From positions 17,231,338 through 17,295,337 of the forward strand of contig NC_088302.1 of NCBI RefSeq assembly GCF_032854445.1: DNA of 64,000 nucleotides, read 5' to 3'. Made by a program: the position numbers and the translations under genes. Positions 1 to 13,412 of this stretch are shown piece by piece (the stretch's first letter is position 1; each line of letters begins with the position of its first letter). Below the pieces are notes generated by a model. That model did not search any database, was not told where the DNA came from, and worked only from the letters and a program-made list of their open reading frames with translations. Source of the stretch: Liolophura sinensis. Its lineage: Eukaryota > Mollusca > Polyplacophora > Chitonida > Chitonidae.

Positions 1-2301
1 ACATCGTGAGAAAGAATTTTGGGTAGGTCACACCTTTTTCTCCTGGGAGAATGCATCACCAAGAACTACACTGATGGTGCGACCAAATGTCATGAACTGT
101 GCTTAGTGGATTAAATGGACAACTTGAGATGTACATGCGCATAATTTTCCACTATTGTGGAGGTATTTGGGAATCTGGACTCTAGGACGTGCCGTATACA
201 CTTGTCACAAGGAATAGTCTCTAACTATCTATATGTCGTTCTTCAGTGAATACCAGGATCAGCCCGTATGTTACAAAACGTATTCTTGTCATTTACCCCG
301 TTTTATTCCAAGTTATTCCATGCATGATACCGGTGGTGGCAGCACCCAATATCTGTGTCCATAGCGTACCATAACAAGTTGTTCAAATGCACTTTAATGT
401 GAAAAGAATTGAATATATGTCTCATGTATTTCTCATTAAAGTCATCTAGCATGTAGAGGATTGAGTCTTTGTCTCATGCCCGAACGTATAAACATCCTCT
501 GTGTCATTTTAGAGGACAAACTGCGTGTTTACATGGTAACATATTTTAGCTCACGTCCAGATGTCAAAGAATTGTTAGAGTTGTTGCCCTTGATAAATTC
601 TTTGTATACAGTTTCAAAACCTTGTCTGATATTATCACAAGAAATTAAGAACAACAGTTAATTCAAAGCATGATGAAGTGAGAAATTCATACGAATTTTA
701 GAACGTATGAAAGCTTTTACGTGCACAGGTGAACAATATCATCCACACATGTGATCGTATCAATACGGATGCGTAAGAATCTCCTAACTTTGGGGGAAGG
801 GGAATTAGATACAACTGTGACAAATCACCGGGAAATTAGAACACCCAGTTCGTATTTGTTACACTCACTGTAGGTCTAGTGAATAATGAATCTACTCAAC
901 CTATGTTGACGTAACGTAGTTCTTAGCCATTTATAAATGGAAACATCAGGACCGTACGTAATAACATTAGTCTGCGGTTGAACAATCGCGAGTAAAGTTC
1001 TCTCTCAGAGTATAGTGGGTGTCACTTCGAAAGATGTCTTAAAGTAACAGTATCATCGCTTGTGCTATATCCCAGATAACTATAATACTGTTAAATTTAT
1101 CCGTATTAATAAAATAAAACGACATGTTCCATCTAGAAACTTCTCATTTGGGCCAGTGTTAACTGGGATGTAAGGGGAATGTGCTAGCCGTCTACACGGT
1201 TATGACTGTCATATTCTATGCCTGATCTTCCTTGTCTATATTGTTGTATACATGCGGTATTAAAACATAATGTATGTTATCAATTTTCTCCTCATTTTGT
1301 ATCAGCTCACCTGTACATTCATATATTCATACTTATTGTGTAAAGGAGAAGGTTTGGGATTAAGGACAAAAACGCTAAAATGTCAAATGAAGGACCCCTG
1401 AGCACTGTGAGGAAAATAGTTTATTTGTTTTCCAAAAAAGTAAAATTCTTTTAAACCATCGGATTTTACGGCGGTATCAATATCACGTCCATATGCCTGT
1501 GTGAAAATAGGTCCATTCGGTGAATGCATAGGTCTCCACGTATTTTGCACTTTAAACGCACAAGTGTAGCAATCTTTGTGTATTAAACGTAAAGATGGCA
1601 AAAAAGGAGGAAAAAGAAAATCAAACTGTATATTTTCTCGACAGTTTTTTGTCTTTGATGTAGCATACAGTTCATGTATGTTCATGTATCTACCACCACC
1701 ACTTTACTGGATTTGTTGTATGGACCCCCTGACAAAGCTGCAGGCGAACCAACAAGAGTTGACTTCGAGGCTGAGGCTTTATTAGTCTATACTGGGCCGA
1801 TAGTCTGTGGCGAGAAGAACACCTTAGTTGACTATGTCACTGAGTGACTCTGTTACTCTTCCTGTGCCAGCGATTATTAAAACATGCGTGTATACTGAGC
1901 AAAGAGAGACGGTTTTGGCTTAATGTGTACTTCACAAAAACTGGTGGGAAAGAGTCGTGTGACAGATAGAAGGACCAGGGTAAAATTTTTATCTCTAATG
2001 TTAAATGTTAAGATCATGATTCAAACAATCAAAGTAAAACTCATACTTATGTTGGCAAGAATCTTTGTCGAACAATCGAAGCATCCTACATACATGTAGC
2101 ATGAAGACTTCGTATAGGCAAGAAAAAGGCTGGTGGGTAGATAATATACCAGCAAACGGTTACTTAGTTTGGTTTCGACAGGAAAGAGCAGGTTTCCTTT
2201 AGCTTCGTCACGAATAAATACATTGGAATAAGGAGACTTTTAAATAAAACTTAACTGGTGCATGCAAATCTGTTTTCGTAATTTTCTTTTATAAATTTTT
2301 G
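1..2301. other. Stretch without a supported gene
   Basis: AT-rich sequence with no exon chain, RNA gene or SINE that I recognise. The only item of note is a 100-codon open frame on the minus strand at 1383-1685, listed separately. Exons of a gene lying mostly outside the window cannot be excluded. Confidence 0.5.
1383..1685 (-). other. Unassigned open frame, possible orphan terminal exon
   Basis: A 100-codon frame ending in a stop at 1383. Its second half (for example NTWRPMHSPNGPIF and AYGRDIDTAVKSDG) has a mixed composition that looks more protein-like than typical intergenic frames here. On the minus strand a pyrimidine-rich run at about 1595-1625 precedes AG dinucleotides that could serve as an acceptor. 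I recognise no family. It could be the last exon of a gene on the minus strand, or chance. Confidence 0.15.
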
Positions 2302-2587
2302 GGAGGCCTATGTGGATGAGGTGGATAGCGTGACAGTGCAACGCAATGACCCAGAAGCCTCTCACCATGCGCTCCCTGTGAGCTGAAGTCCAGCTCGATC
2401 GTGTGCGTTCTCTCTGTCCGTACCCGAGAAAGTCACTAACCTGCGGATGGTCGTGGATTTCCCCCTTCCCCCCGGGCTCTGACCGGTTTCCTCACACCAT
2501 AATGCTGGACGCCGTCGTATAAGTGAAATGTTCTTCAGTACGGCGTAAAACACCAAGCAATTAAATATATAAATAAAAAATAAATAA
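2302..2587 (+). repeat. tRNA-derived SINE, family A, near full length
   Basis: A diverged copy of the window's commonest SINE. It has a tRNA-like head (GGCC..TGTGGATGAGGTGGATAGCG), a body with CTGCGGATGGTCGTGG and CCCCGGGCTCTG, the conserved tail GTCGTATAAGTGAAAT..GTACGGCGTAAAACACCAA, and an AT-rich 3' end. Confidence 0.85.
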
Positions 2588-2792
2588 TGGCACCAGAAAG
2601 GAGAGTATCTATAAGATTACTTAATACAAGTTTGAATTTGACAAGACAGAGCGGCAAGAACGTTTGTGGGCAGTTTTGTCTTTGTAACACTGATGAAAAC
2701 AACGACAAGAATTAACGAACACAAAATTTGCTCATTAGTCCAATATATATATTATTTATAATATATTTTTTCTTTTCGGCTGTATCTCAGTA

Positions 2793-2980
2793 GGGGCCCT
2801 CCATGTCCTAGTGGTTAGCGTGTTTTTGTTGTGCAACAACCCAGGAGCCTCTCACCATTGCGGTCGCTGTGAGTTCAAATCCATGCAACTAATATTGGCT
2901 TCCTCTCCGGTCATACTCAATAGACATAAATGGTGAAACTGTCCAGGAAATCTCGGTCGGATATATAGGTAATGATAACA
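2793..2980 (+). repeat. tRNA-derived SINE, family A, 5' part
   Basis: The tRNA-like head (GGGCCCTCC..GTGGTTAGCG), GGAGCCTCTCACCA and GTCGCTGTGAGTTCAAATCC are recognisable. The conserved 3' tail is missing, so this is a truncated or badly diverged copy. Confidence 0.6.
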
Positions 2981-4122
2981 TGCCAAATCAGTTTTCATTA
3001 TCGTCTACAGTGTGTTTTCCTGACTTTAAACACGTCATATTTGTTTTCCGGTCACGGACTGTCTCCACGAAGTTCCACTGCGCATGCGTAGCTTATCTTT
3101 AAGCAACTCCGATAGTGCCGCAGTCATGTCGACCTCCCCACGCTGTCTTCTTTTCGCCGCTTTTCGGGCGTAATCTTTTTGACCGACAAGAAGTTCCCTA
3201 TAAAAAGAAAGAAAGAATGGTTATAGCTGCTATACACGACAATATTTCAGTCATATGTTGCGGCGATTCAACCTTGCAAATAAAGTATCGGCGATAAACG
3301 TAATCGCTCTGGACATTTTATTGAATCAAGACGTAGTTGTAAGCAAATCCTGGTATTACTTTATAAGACCTATGGGAAAAGACCAATAGATTGTCGAGAA
3401 TGCGCGAGACAGTGCCACGTGCGCTGTTAGGAAATATCCACATTAGTATCCCAAATCGTGAAAAATCTCCTAATGACTGTGAAATAATGCACTATTGCCA
3501 ATGTGAAATATTAGTAAGGTGAGAGAAATGACAATACGCACAACAATATTGAATGAAGACTATGATTCATCCATTCTAAACAACAAAAATGCATATATCA
3601 AAGACAAAATTAAGTAGGCCTACATCCGCCATAATCAGCCTTCTTTGGATACACCATCATTAATTATCCATTATTGTCCCGGGGTTTATTTATGGGTCAA
3701 GCAAACAGGCGCACCTTGTCAGCTATCTGAAAAATCTGTTTTTTAAAATCGCAACCCAAACGGCTAGAGCGGGATTCGAACCTGCGACCTCATTGACCAA
3801 GGATTTCAACGTCTGGCAAAAGCTCTTAACGCTATGGGTCAACAAGAGACTTTTAGAGGTCTCAGTATAGTATTCTGGTATGTAATTTGCCTGGGCAATC
3901 GTAAAATCACATCTTAGTGGGAATACATACGCTAAAGATGCTCTACAAGTGATTTTTTGGGGCAAATCCAATCAAATTTTAATTCTGTTATTTTAGAATA
4001 TTCCAAATATATACCGTTCACAAAGTATCAGCCTCACCCGTGCGCGTTCCTATAACGAGGGTCGCATTACAAATTTAAGAATCATTTTAACACTGTAAAT
4101 AGTACAGGTACGAATCTGATAT

Positions 4123-7100
4123 CTACCGAATGACAATACTTTGAGCTTCTCTTGGAAAATAAAAAATAATAATTTGACTTGTACAGCCATTATTTTTTCG
4201 TTGAGGTATGAATCGAATTATTTAGGAAAAATGTGAACATCCTAAATCCCTTCATGCATAAGGCCTGTTGTTGTTCTAGGACAGCATCGTGAATTCACAT
4301 AATGTGGAACTGGCATGTGTTTGACATCATGGTGCTTTTTAATGATAAGACTGAAATTGCACGGAAAAAGAAGTCCAATAAACTCATATAACCTACAAGA
4401 TTATATCAGAATTAATCATAACTTACTCGAAGTCAACATGGCCGTCTCTGTTAAGATCGAGGCGTTGCATCAAAACATCCAGGGACTGATTACTAAGGGT
4501 GAGACCTACACTCTGTGAAAAAACAGAAGGAGCCACAAGTTCTGATTTTAAATTTTGCCAAATGATTTTAACAAATATATATATTTATAGACTATAAAGT
4601 ATAAATCTACAATTTATACAGATCATACTTAAGTGTTTATAGACTAATATACAACTAAATAATTTTTATACATATCAATATACCACCACGCTGTGGTTGT
4701 TTTTAGTTAACTACGATCGCAATACTTATTTTTCCATATGGAAAAGAGGTTATGGTCACAAGAGAAGTGGAAATTGACGACATTTGGATTTAACGGATAT
4801 AAGGAAGAAAAAAAGATACTCGTCCATTCCACAAGCCGGTTTACCCCATTCTCTGAACAAAATGTCACTAAATCTGAAAACTAACCTTGAGCCCATTTCT
4901 GAATTCTCCTCGAGTGATGGTCTCGCTCTTGTCTTTATCCAAGGATTTGAAGAGGTCAATCAGACGTAAGTTACGTCCCTTTGTGTACTCGAATAGAAGT
5001 AGGAGCGGATCATCTGTATTCATCACTTCAGGGCCCAGTGACATTTGAGGGTCCAACCCACTGACGATATGTCCGTGCGTGACCTTAACAGGTCGCTGTG
5101 TTTGAAGGTCTTTCAAAGCTGATAGAAACCTTTGATCTACTGAAATGTCCTTCACACGAATAAAAACATAAGAGTAACTATCGTAAAATTTATAGCATGC
5201 ATTATTACTAAAGATTGTTTGGGGCAATAACGCCGTGTACACGTATTATTTCCCTTATATGACGGCGGTCAGGTTTATTGATTGAGGAAACTTGAGTGCC
5301 AGGGGTAAACCAGCGATCACTCAAACTTATGGGCAAAGAAAACACTGAAGTGAGGTATATGTCAGGTCTAAGACCATTAAACACTGCCCACAAAATAGTT
5401 CCATTTATTTTTTTAGAATTTTTTCAACTTGGTAAAATGCATTTGGAAGTTTGAAATCTTCGGTGGGCTTTTCTGACAATATTGGGACAAGTGACGTCAA
5501 TTCAGGTTTTTGCCACTTAACACATACAAACTGCTAGATTTCTTCATTAAAAATGCATATACATGTAGATTTATGAATACTTTCGCAGAAAGGACTTTGA
5601 AATGGGCTATTTCAAGCAAAAATGTGGATGTGACGTCACTGATACGATCTGATTCACAACAGAGAACCATAGTATCTGATCTTTTAACACAATTTTACTC
5701 GGTTAGAAAAATTCTAAAAAAAATGCAACTGGAAAATTTAGAGTGATCTAAAACAGACAACAGCAAAATCTGATGTTTTAAGACCATTTTACTCTGTTGG
5801 AAAAAATCCTAAAAGACATAAATCGAACTATATTCTTGGGGAGTTTTAATGGTCTTTCATCTGACATATAGTTCATTTTAGTGTTTTCTTTACCTTTAAA
5901 CTGTAACCTGCTGTGATTACAGACTTATATCAGATATTTAATGAAATAGGGTGTAAAAAGAGTATTCTGAAAATAATGATGGTTTAAGGAAACCAGCTTT
6001 ACAACATAAAAGCTTCTAATTTGAGTAAAATAGAACTACTTTGATATATTATTTAAAAGGATTTCATGTGGATTAATGGTGCTTACATATAAGTCAAGTT
6101 CTTGAATTCCATATGTAGGCTGGTGTAGAAGGGTTTGCAAAATGGCCGCAGCTCCATCACAGGTTATAGGGTTTTGTCCAATCTGTAAAAAAGAAGTGGA
6201 AAGTCCTCAGTCTTTTTAAATTATCTCTGTAATTTATGCATCAGTATTAATTCTTAATAAAATCGTATATCATGCAAATATTAAATATTGAATGAGACAG
6301 AGGTTGTTAATAAAATTCTTCGCAGTGTTTTAGACCCTTTGAAGCAATCGTTGTAATTTAAGGAAAAATGAATATCTTTGCGCTAAACTCACCCTCAAAA
6401 CTTCCAGCGTTATGTTGTGCGAAAGCCCATTCAAGAGAAGAGAAAAGGCGTCAAAATTGATCCGATTGGAACTCAGATCTAGTTCAATTAGTGTTTTATT
6501 CAGCTTTAAAGATTTTGCCATTTGATAGCAGCCGTCCAGACCAAATCCATTCCAGGCCAAATTCAACGTCTTCACCATTGTGTTGGACTGTCCAAACAGA
6601 AAATGCGATGAAATACTAGCATAGAAAAATATAGATATTGTAACTTTATTGGTGCTCTGTGATTATCGGACCCTTTATTAATGAGGTTGCTCATTTGAAT
6701 CCAATTGTCAGTTTTAGATCAGGAGGTTTTCCAGAAGCCTAACGTACAGCATAATTCCTCCCTCAATCCATAAACCGGACCACCATAAAATAACAATGTG
6801 ACATTAAACACCAATCAATTAATGAATAAACTTTACGTTTGAGTTTGATTTAGTTAAAACTTTCTTCTAACACAGTTTTGTTCATATTTCCATGCAATTC
6901 ATGGTCCAGTCACAGTATTCTGACACCAGGTCAATGGTTAGTATAAAACATCATATTCAACATGAAAATGAATCGCCTGAATTACCAATTCTAATCTTGG
7001 AGAATTCATGAGCTGTAACGATACGCGGGCTTTGTTTCTAACCCCGTTTGGACTTTATGGATATCACAGCTGTGTAGTGTCGCGAACTTCAATGGCATTC

Positions 7101-10100
7101 GTTCACCACGTTTCACCTAAACTGTTGGATATGAGTTTAAGGATGTGGACTCGGCGGTGTATGTGTTGTGCGGATTGTTGAGAATGGAACAAATACCTCC
7201 AAAAATCTAGCAATAGCCACCGATCCTATATGCCTTAAATGATTCCAGCTTAAATCAACCTTCAACAGGGAGGAATTTCTAGCTAGAAAATGAAAACAAA
7301 AAAGAACAAATATCGGTGATAGAAAAACCCTTGTTACAGGTAGACATAAATAAATAAATAAATAAATACATGTAAATAAATACGTTTCATGGATTTCAAA
7401 TGGTATTACATAAGTAGAACGAATTTATCCGATGGTATATAAGATGTATTCCTTGAATGTCTTAAAGGCTAAGTTGTCCAGTTAAGTGCATGGCATGATG
7501 TTGTTACTGATCTCGATAGATCATCTGAATATCGGATATTTTCAAAATGACTCTTTTGACTGAATTCTTAAGATTTTAAATTTTGAAGCTTCAAGTTTAA
7601 ATACCTTATTTTGAATAAATTTAATAGGCAATGCTCTTCCGCTTTGAAGAGAAGCTATATATACGGTGTCGACACAGTCAACTTTCTGCATATAGCTACA
7701 AACCCAAGGCCTTCTCTAAGAGAACACCGCCTTGTTCTCGGAATCTGTTTTTGCTAAGCCCCAATTCCTCAAGACCCTGGTTCTCCTGAAACAAGCCATA
7801 TAAACAAATGAAACACATCATGTTTTATAAGACAAAACATTTATTAAACTCCATAAAGTATGAATGTGATAAAGCATAAAGTCATAGTAACGTTCGGTTA
7901 TCTCTTTAAGTTCGCAAAATATTGCCTCCTTGTTTTGTTTCAGCATTGTTTTCAGGAAACGGTGTTGGAATATACATGTTTAAATCTGACTAAAGCTGTA
8001 TGAGGCTTGTATTTTATATCTCTGAGTGGTACCTGTAATCCCTCAGCAAAGTATCTAGCATCTTGGTCTTCAAAATCATTCTCTGAAAAAAGATGAGAAC
8101 AGAAATTAACAAACAAACAATTAAGTTTTTAAGTAGTACTTAAAAAAAACAGCGTCACAGAGAGAAAGAAATTTGATTTGATTTATTTATTTGGCGTTTT
8201 ACGATTAACTCAAGAATATTCCACATAGACGAAGGCGGATGGCATTATGGTGGGAAGAAACCTACAACCATGTGCATGTTGCTGACAGACCTTTCCATGA
8301 ACCAAAGACTGGAGAGGAAGCCAATATCATCTGGATTTGAACACACAGCTATCACATTGGTGTGAGGCTCCTGGGTCATTGTACTGCTGTGTTATAAGGT
8401 ATTAAAATTTAAACATTTACGTGTTATTCCCCATGCAAGATGTTAGGAAAGGCAGGGAAATATGCATGAAAATAATCCACTAGAAGCACTCGATGGCATG
8501 CTTACCACCAACATCCAGGATTCGCAGACTTTTGTTTGTCTTCAGAAACCTTCCTATCATACGTGCTCCGGCTGATTTTAGGTGATTTCCAGGTACTTTC
8601 TGTAACGGACCACAGACGACAAATCTATCAAGCAAACCTTTGTCAAGCAAATCTTTGTTCAACAAGGGGAAGATGTCAGTTTGTACAAAGCTATAGGACT
8701 AATGAAGCAACTTTGAAGGCAAAATACGCCTTTGGGCAATATCTCCGGTCAAAAACATATTAGAGGGACAAAACAATGAATAATACTAACTCATTAATAA
8801 GTTGATTGAGTGATGAATAATCATTTGGGGAAAACAGTCTTGGTATAACGTTTTGATTTATTTATTTGGCGCCACAGGTAAACGTACAAATCTCCCATCT
8901 ACAAGTAAAGGGAAGTACTGCATTTCTGACGTAGTTGTTAATAGTTGTGAAGAACTATTCTCGAAGCAGATCTCCGCCAACATTTAAAGGGTTGATACGT
9001 ATCTTAAGACAAACAAACAGACACATTAACGTCGGCAAAAACGTAACCTGCTTCGCAAATGTAACAAATACTCGATACAGTTACCATATGGATGATGAAT
9101 ATTTTTCGAACAAAGTTAACGATCGTTAATTCCCTTGATACAGAAAAGTACATTTATCTCTCAGAATACACTTACCTTTCAGAATTTAACTTCTGACCTT
9201 ACTTACCAGGATGCTGACAAAACTATTTTCCTCCAAGGCTTCCAATAGGTACTGCAAACCCTCTGGTTGGATATGACACTCCCTTAGTTCTAAACTTGTG
9301 ATTGTTGAATTATACTACAAGTACAAATAATAATGGTTTATTATAATAATATGTATAATAAAAGCTTAAAGATTAAACTATTTAGAAAAGTAAATTTGTG
9401 GTTTGTCAAACATCTTAAATCATAAGGAATAGTAGATTAAAATCGATTGTAAGTTTCTCATATTTACCAATCTAAAGTCTTTCATAGCGCAAGCGAGACA
9501 TTTACACCTATAAAATGGCATCATTGAAAAGGCAATAAAACAGAAAATGATAACAGTGCTCGACAATTTCCTATTTCAGCGGAAAGATGAAACTACTCAC
9601 TACAAGTGCAACAGCTAAGGCCTTTGTTCCCAGGGGACCGATTTGGTGGTGGTCAAGTAGAACAGACGACTTATGTAGCTGGCGCCATAATTGTCGTGAC
9701 GTCACGACTGACGCACGTCTGCAAGCTGAGAGATACACATTCTGGCAAGAAAAGCACGTAGGTTTTGCTGAATCTGTGAAAAAAAAAACACCCAACAATA
9801 CACAAATTGATGAATTGAAATCGGCACTTGTTCCAGCTCCAAAAACAACTCATTAATGTACACAATACAGATGTACTGTCCGAAAGCAACTGAATACAAA
9901 ACATACACACACACATACATCAGGTGCACATCTGTTGTAAGAAACTGACATATACACATTTATGTGTACCTTGCATACACGTCTTTTTATACCTACACTT
10001 TAGAATGTACAACCTTTATGGATTTTGTGTAAGTGTGAATTTAACTCAATAAAAGCTTCACCAATTCTGCTAATGTGGCCAAACGATGCCCAGATTTACT

Positions 10101-10791
10101 CACCTAGAGGGAAACAATTACGTTAGTACTTTAAATACTTGGCAATACCAATGGCGATAATGCGAACTATATCCTATAAAGGGACATATAGGTCATATAG
10201 ATATTAAAATTATCTAATCTACCTCCATGCCTATGCAATTAACGTCAATCTCGATAAGCCCCGTTTTTTAACTATTGAAATAGTTCAATTATTACCTATA
10301 CCAGTACACACACCTTAACCAAAATCGGTGCAGCCCAGCTACAACTTTTTCCACGGTTTACCACATAGCTTTTACATGGGATACTTCAAATATGTACCAG
10401 ATTTTGCACACCGTGCTCATACAAACTACACAAACATGTGTACTTAACAATACACATTCACTTTTTCAAAATACACACTTCATGTACATGGGCTAGACTT
10501 TGTACCAAGTTCGTCGTCTTCAAAGTTCCACGCGTCGAGGTCAAAGTTACAATCTGACAAGGGAGATAACCGCTTCACGTCTTTCTGTTTTTCGAGCGTC
10601 CGAGATAATTTCCGTTCGGGGACGAGCATGGTCCTCTCGCGTGTTGTGCCTGGATTGCGTATTACTGGGAGGGTGTGCCGCTTCTGCAGTTGGAGCCGTT
10701 TAGATGCAAGTGCTCCTGAATTTCCGACAGTTTCCGAGTAATTCCGTGTCGTAATACCCACGGCCAACTTTGGGACTGTAGGTTCAGCCAT
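4123..10791 (-). CDS. LRR and EF-hand protein, LRRC74-like (paralogue 1)
   Basis: Twelve exons on the minus strand: 10506-10791, 9601-9773, 9207-9314, 8506-8599, 8033-8082, 7704-7785, 7197-7282, 6393-6587, 6087-6182, 4886-5149, 4427-4512, 4123-4150. Joined length is 1548 nt, 515 residues. All junctions are GT-AG and codon phase is kept throughout. The start MAEPTVPK has an AAAATGG context and sits 12 nt below a good acceptor (TTTGCAG), so a 5' UTR exon lies upstream. Residues about 130-390 are RI-type leucine-rich repeats (for example LNLAWNGFGL and LIELDLSSNRI). Two EF-hand loops follow: D461-E472 (DKDKSETITRGE) and D497-E508 (DLNRDGHVDFEE). The last exon is only 28 nt, but its first full codon supplies the Glu at position 12 of the second loop, which supports it. 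Unlike its two paralogues the protein stops straight after that loop. LRRs usually bind proteins and EF-hands usually bind calcium; the actual role is unknown. No lesion was found in this copy. Confidence 0.82.
5237..5330 (-). repeat. SINE-tail fragment (family F)
   Basis: A reverse-oriented fragment (TATGACGGCGGTCAGG, TTTATTGATTGAGGAAA) just upstream of exon 10 of the minus-strand LRR gene. Similar fragments lie at 17340-17440, 50975-51065 and 53698-53765. The shared core is a diverged form of the family A tail (cf. ATACGACGGCGGCCAGC). Confidence 0.45.
7340..7385. repeat. (AAAT)n microsatellite
   Basis: A short run of AAAT units in the intron between exons 6 and 7 of the minus-strand LRR gene, probably the remnant of a SINE 3' tail. 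Confidence 0.7.
8174..8392 (-). repeat. tRNA-derived SINE, family A, diverged
   Basis: Read on the plus strand it starts with the reversed tail (TTTATTTATTTGGCGTTTTACG, ACTCAAGAATATTCCAC) and ends with the reversed head (TTGGTGTGAGGCTCCTGGGTCATTG). It sits in the intron between exons 4 and 5 of the minus-strand LRR gene. Confidence 0.75.
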
Positions 10792-11004
10792 TTTAAGGTG
10801 ATCCTGCAAACATATTAGCATACGCATAAGCATGAGATTACATTACGGTCTTGTATTAAACACTAATATCATTTCTTGTACCAATCATACCATTTTTAAA
10901 ATCCTATTTCACGTATGATGCTGGCATTTTCATGAAAGGTGTCTTATATCCCATTTATTAATTTCTATGAAATATTAAAGTCTTACCTTCAAACTATTTT
11001 ATTC

Positions 11005-11322
11005 AGGAGCGGTAGATCTATGGTTAATCCTGGGTCGGTTCACACATAAGACTTTAAGGAGGAAGTTGTAGCTTCCTCGCTTGGCGTTCAACATTAAGGG
11101 GATAGTGCAACAACTTGTTGACCTGTATCAGTATAATGGCTCGGGTGGGATAGCTTACTTGCTTACGGTAAGTGGTCTCAGTGAAGCAGCACTAGATAAA
11201 AGAGCGACGGAAATACGCCCTTTATCAAGGAGACACATTACATACACTCTAAGGACTCCTTCGTCGTCATCTGACTAAAAGTGGTTAAGTACGACGCTAA
11301 ACCCCAAGCACTCAAGCACCCA
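11005..11322 (+). repeat. Dispersed repeat, family B (SINE-like)
   Basis: An about 320-bp element sharing extended similarity with the interrupted copy at 61855-62450: GCGGTAGATC near the start, GGGGATAGTGCAAC and GCACTAGATAAAAGAGCG inside, and the tail TTCGTCGTCAT..GACTAAAAGTGGTTAAGTACGACGCTAAACCCCAA. The ACGACGTTAAACCCCAA tail type is one I associate with mollusc SINEs. Confidence 0.75.
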
Positions 11323-11474
11323 AACTATTTTGAATATGACTGCGTATTAAACAGGATTACGGCCTTTTCTGGCTCACCTGATGTATATGGTATATAAACT
11401 TTCATTGCATCCATGTATGAGTGTCGTTTGATTACATGTATAACCATGTTAATGTTGTAGCAGATATGGTTTTT

Positions 11475-11643
11475 ACTGACCACTCTCTGACCCTACGCGT
11501 TAAGGTCTGACAGCAAAACCTGCAGACAGTCCTGGCTTTCGCCCGGGGACCTTCCGGGTTTTCATACACAACAATGCTAGCCGCCGTTGATTAAGTGAAA
11601 TATTCTTGAGTATGTCGTAAAACACAAAGCCAATAAAATAAAC
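11475..11643 (+). repeat. SINE family A, 3' part
   Basis: Body and tail only: GGTCTGACAGCAAAACCTGC, GCCGCCGTTGATTAAGTGAA, ATATTCTTGAGTATGTCGTA and AAACACAAAGCCAATAAA. Confidence 0.65.
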
Positions 11644-12599
11644 TACTGGCCACATAAATGCGATTTACCAACCGTGTAGGGAAGCTGACCGGTTATTCTC
11701 GGCTGTCAAAAGGCCAAAATTCTTCCGTCGTGAATTCACTAAGACAGCTACGTTTGCACCACGCACTTCGTCAATTGCAGACATTTCCACAAGATATCCC
11801 AGCCCATTTATATAACCTCAAGCCTAATTCCCAGTATGCAATACGACAATTGGATCGAATGAGATCGATATCTATTGTGGTCTGATAAAACAAGCTCTTT
11901 GTGGAGATCACAGGACACAAACTGCGTCGGCGCTAAACGGTTGTATTGTCAGCGTTGTTGTGCCAAGGTCACTTGCTGGACTAACGAGGGCTACGGCCTG
12001 TGAAGCCATGGGTCTTGTAGCTCCTGTAGTGATTATAGAGGTACAGATACAATTGCCTCCACGTTAAAAACGATTGTTATGACTCATCGATAATTGGACC
12101 TAGACAATATGTAAAAGGTTGTGTCCTTCCAACTCTCAAGGGTGCCGTTCCTGAATTCAAACTTGGATGTCGTGAGTAGATTTGATCATTGACTGGTACA
12201 AAGCTGATAACTCCGTGGATTTCTTCAGAAATAAAACCTGTACAAAGTGAATTTTAAACTAAACATTGCATTTCTTTTGTTTTGCCGATGTGACTCACTA
12301 ATTGTGAGTAAGATGTATTTTAGCTCTGGGGCTGGTCAATTTCATGTCATGTTCAAAGGAGCAGTGAGACTTCTCTTTGTAACACATATTTAGAAATCAT
12401 TAAAAACCATAAAGATTCAACATTGTGTGCGTTAGCTGGCAAATCTCGTCGTTCCACGATAGAGAATTTCTTCAGCTTAACCAGCATCTATAGAAAGGAA
12501 TATGACATGGCTTTGGATGACACATTTCACATATGTTTCCAGAAAAATTTCGGGCAAAAGCGCAAATATAGTTTCGAGATAATAGAGATTGCAGATAAC

Positions 12600-12757
12600 T
12601 TATTTATTCATTTTATTTATTTGATTGGTCTTGTCACTTATGCGACGACGGACAGCACTATGAAGGGAGGAACCGGGCAGAGCCTAGGGGAAACCCACAA
12701 CCATCCACAGGTTGTGACAGGCCTCCCCACGTACGACCGAGGGGGAAACCAGCGATA
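12600..12757 (-). repeat. SINE family A, partial
   Basis: The reversed tail and body: TTTATTTATTTGATTGGT, GCGACGACGGACAGCACTAT, CCGGGCAGAGCC and AACCCACAACCATCC. The tRNA-like head is missing. Confidence 0.7.
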
Positions 12758-13029
12758 TGTAACTTATTGTATATGTACATTTTGCATTATTTTGTCAATT
12801 ACGAAAAATGTACATGTATTATCATTGTAATTACATAACATCCTATCAGATAAACACATGGCTGCGGCCTGGAGTCGGGATGTTTGTCGAATACCTGGGA
12901 AGGTGCAGTGTATGGTCTGTTTTGCCAGGTTTTCCTAATATACACAAATGAATTATTCTTGAGAATGGTTTTAAACATAAATCAAATCGAATCATGACCA
13001 GTGATCAATGTGTAGATGCCATATTGAAA

Positions 13030-13130
13030 ATTCATCACTGACTTGCCAAAGGTGGGTGGTTTACTCCAGGCACTCCGGTTTCCTCTACCCATAATACTCA
13101 TCGTCACCGTATTCTATATCGTGGTGATCA
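13030..13130 (+). repeat. SINE family D fragment
   Basis: Contains GACTTGCCAAAGGTGGGTGG, TTTACTCCAGGCACTCCGGT and TTCCTCTACCCATAATACTC. Related pieces occur at 21050-21160, 31640-31765 and 43288-43360. Only part of the unit is present in each. Confidence 0.45.
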
Positions 13131-13211
13131 ATTGGGAATTACAGTAAATGAGTGATACATATAGAAACCATAGAACCTACAGAGACTGTAGGTGAAATTT
13201 ACAAATTTTTG

Positions 13212-13412
13212 GAGACTCCTTCATCCAATGGTTAGCGTTCTAGCGCAACACATTGATTTCCGGACATGTCACCAATGATGCCGTCTTCCTCGGTCGAACG
13301 TAGGAAAGGGAGTTTCCCCCGGACTCTGTCCGGTTTCCTCCCATCATAGTGATGGCCGCCGTCGTATAAGTAGAAAATCGCAGTGCTCGGTGTAAATCAC
13401 TGATGCCTAATA
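13212..13412 (+). repeat. SINE family A, diverged and internally deleted
   Basis: The tRNA-like head (GGAGACTCCTTCATCCAATG, GTTAGCG), GAGTTTCCCCCGGACTCTGT, GGCCGCCGTCGTATAAGTAG and a degenerate tail are visible. Confidence 0.6.
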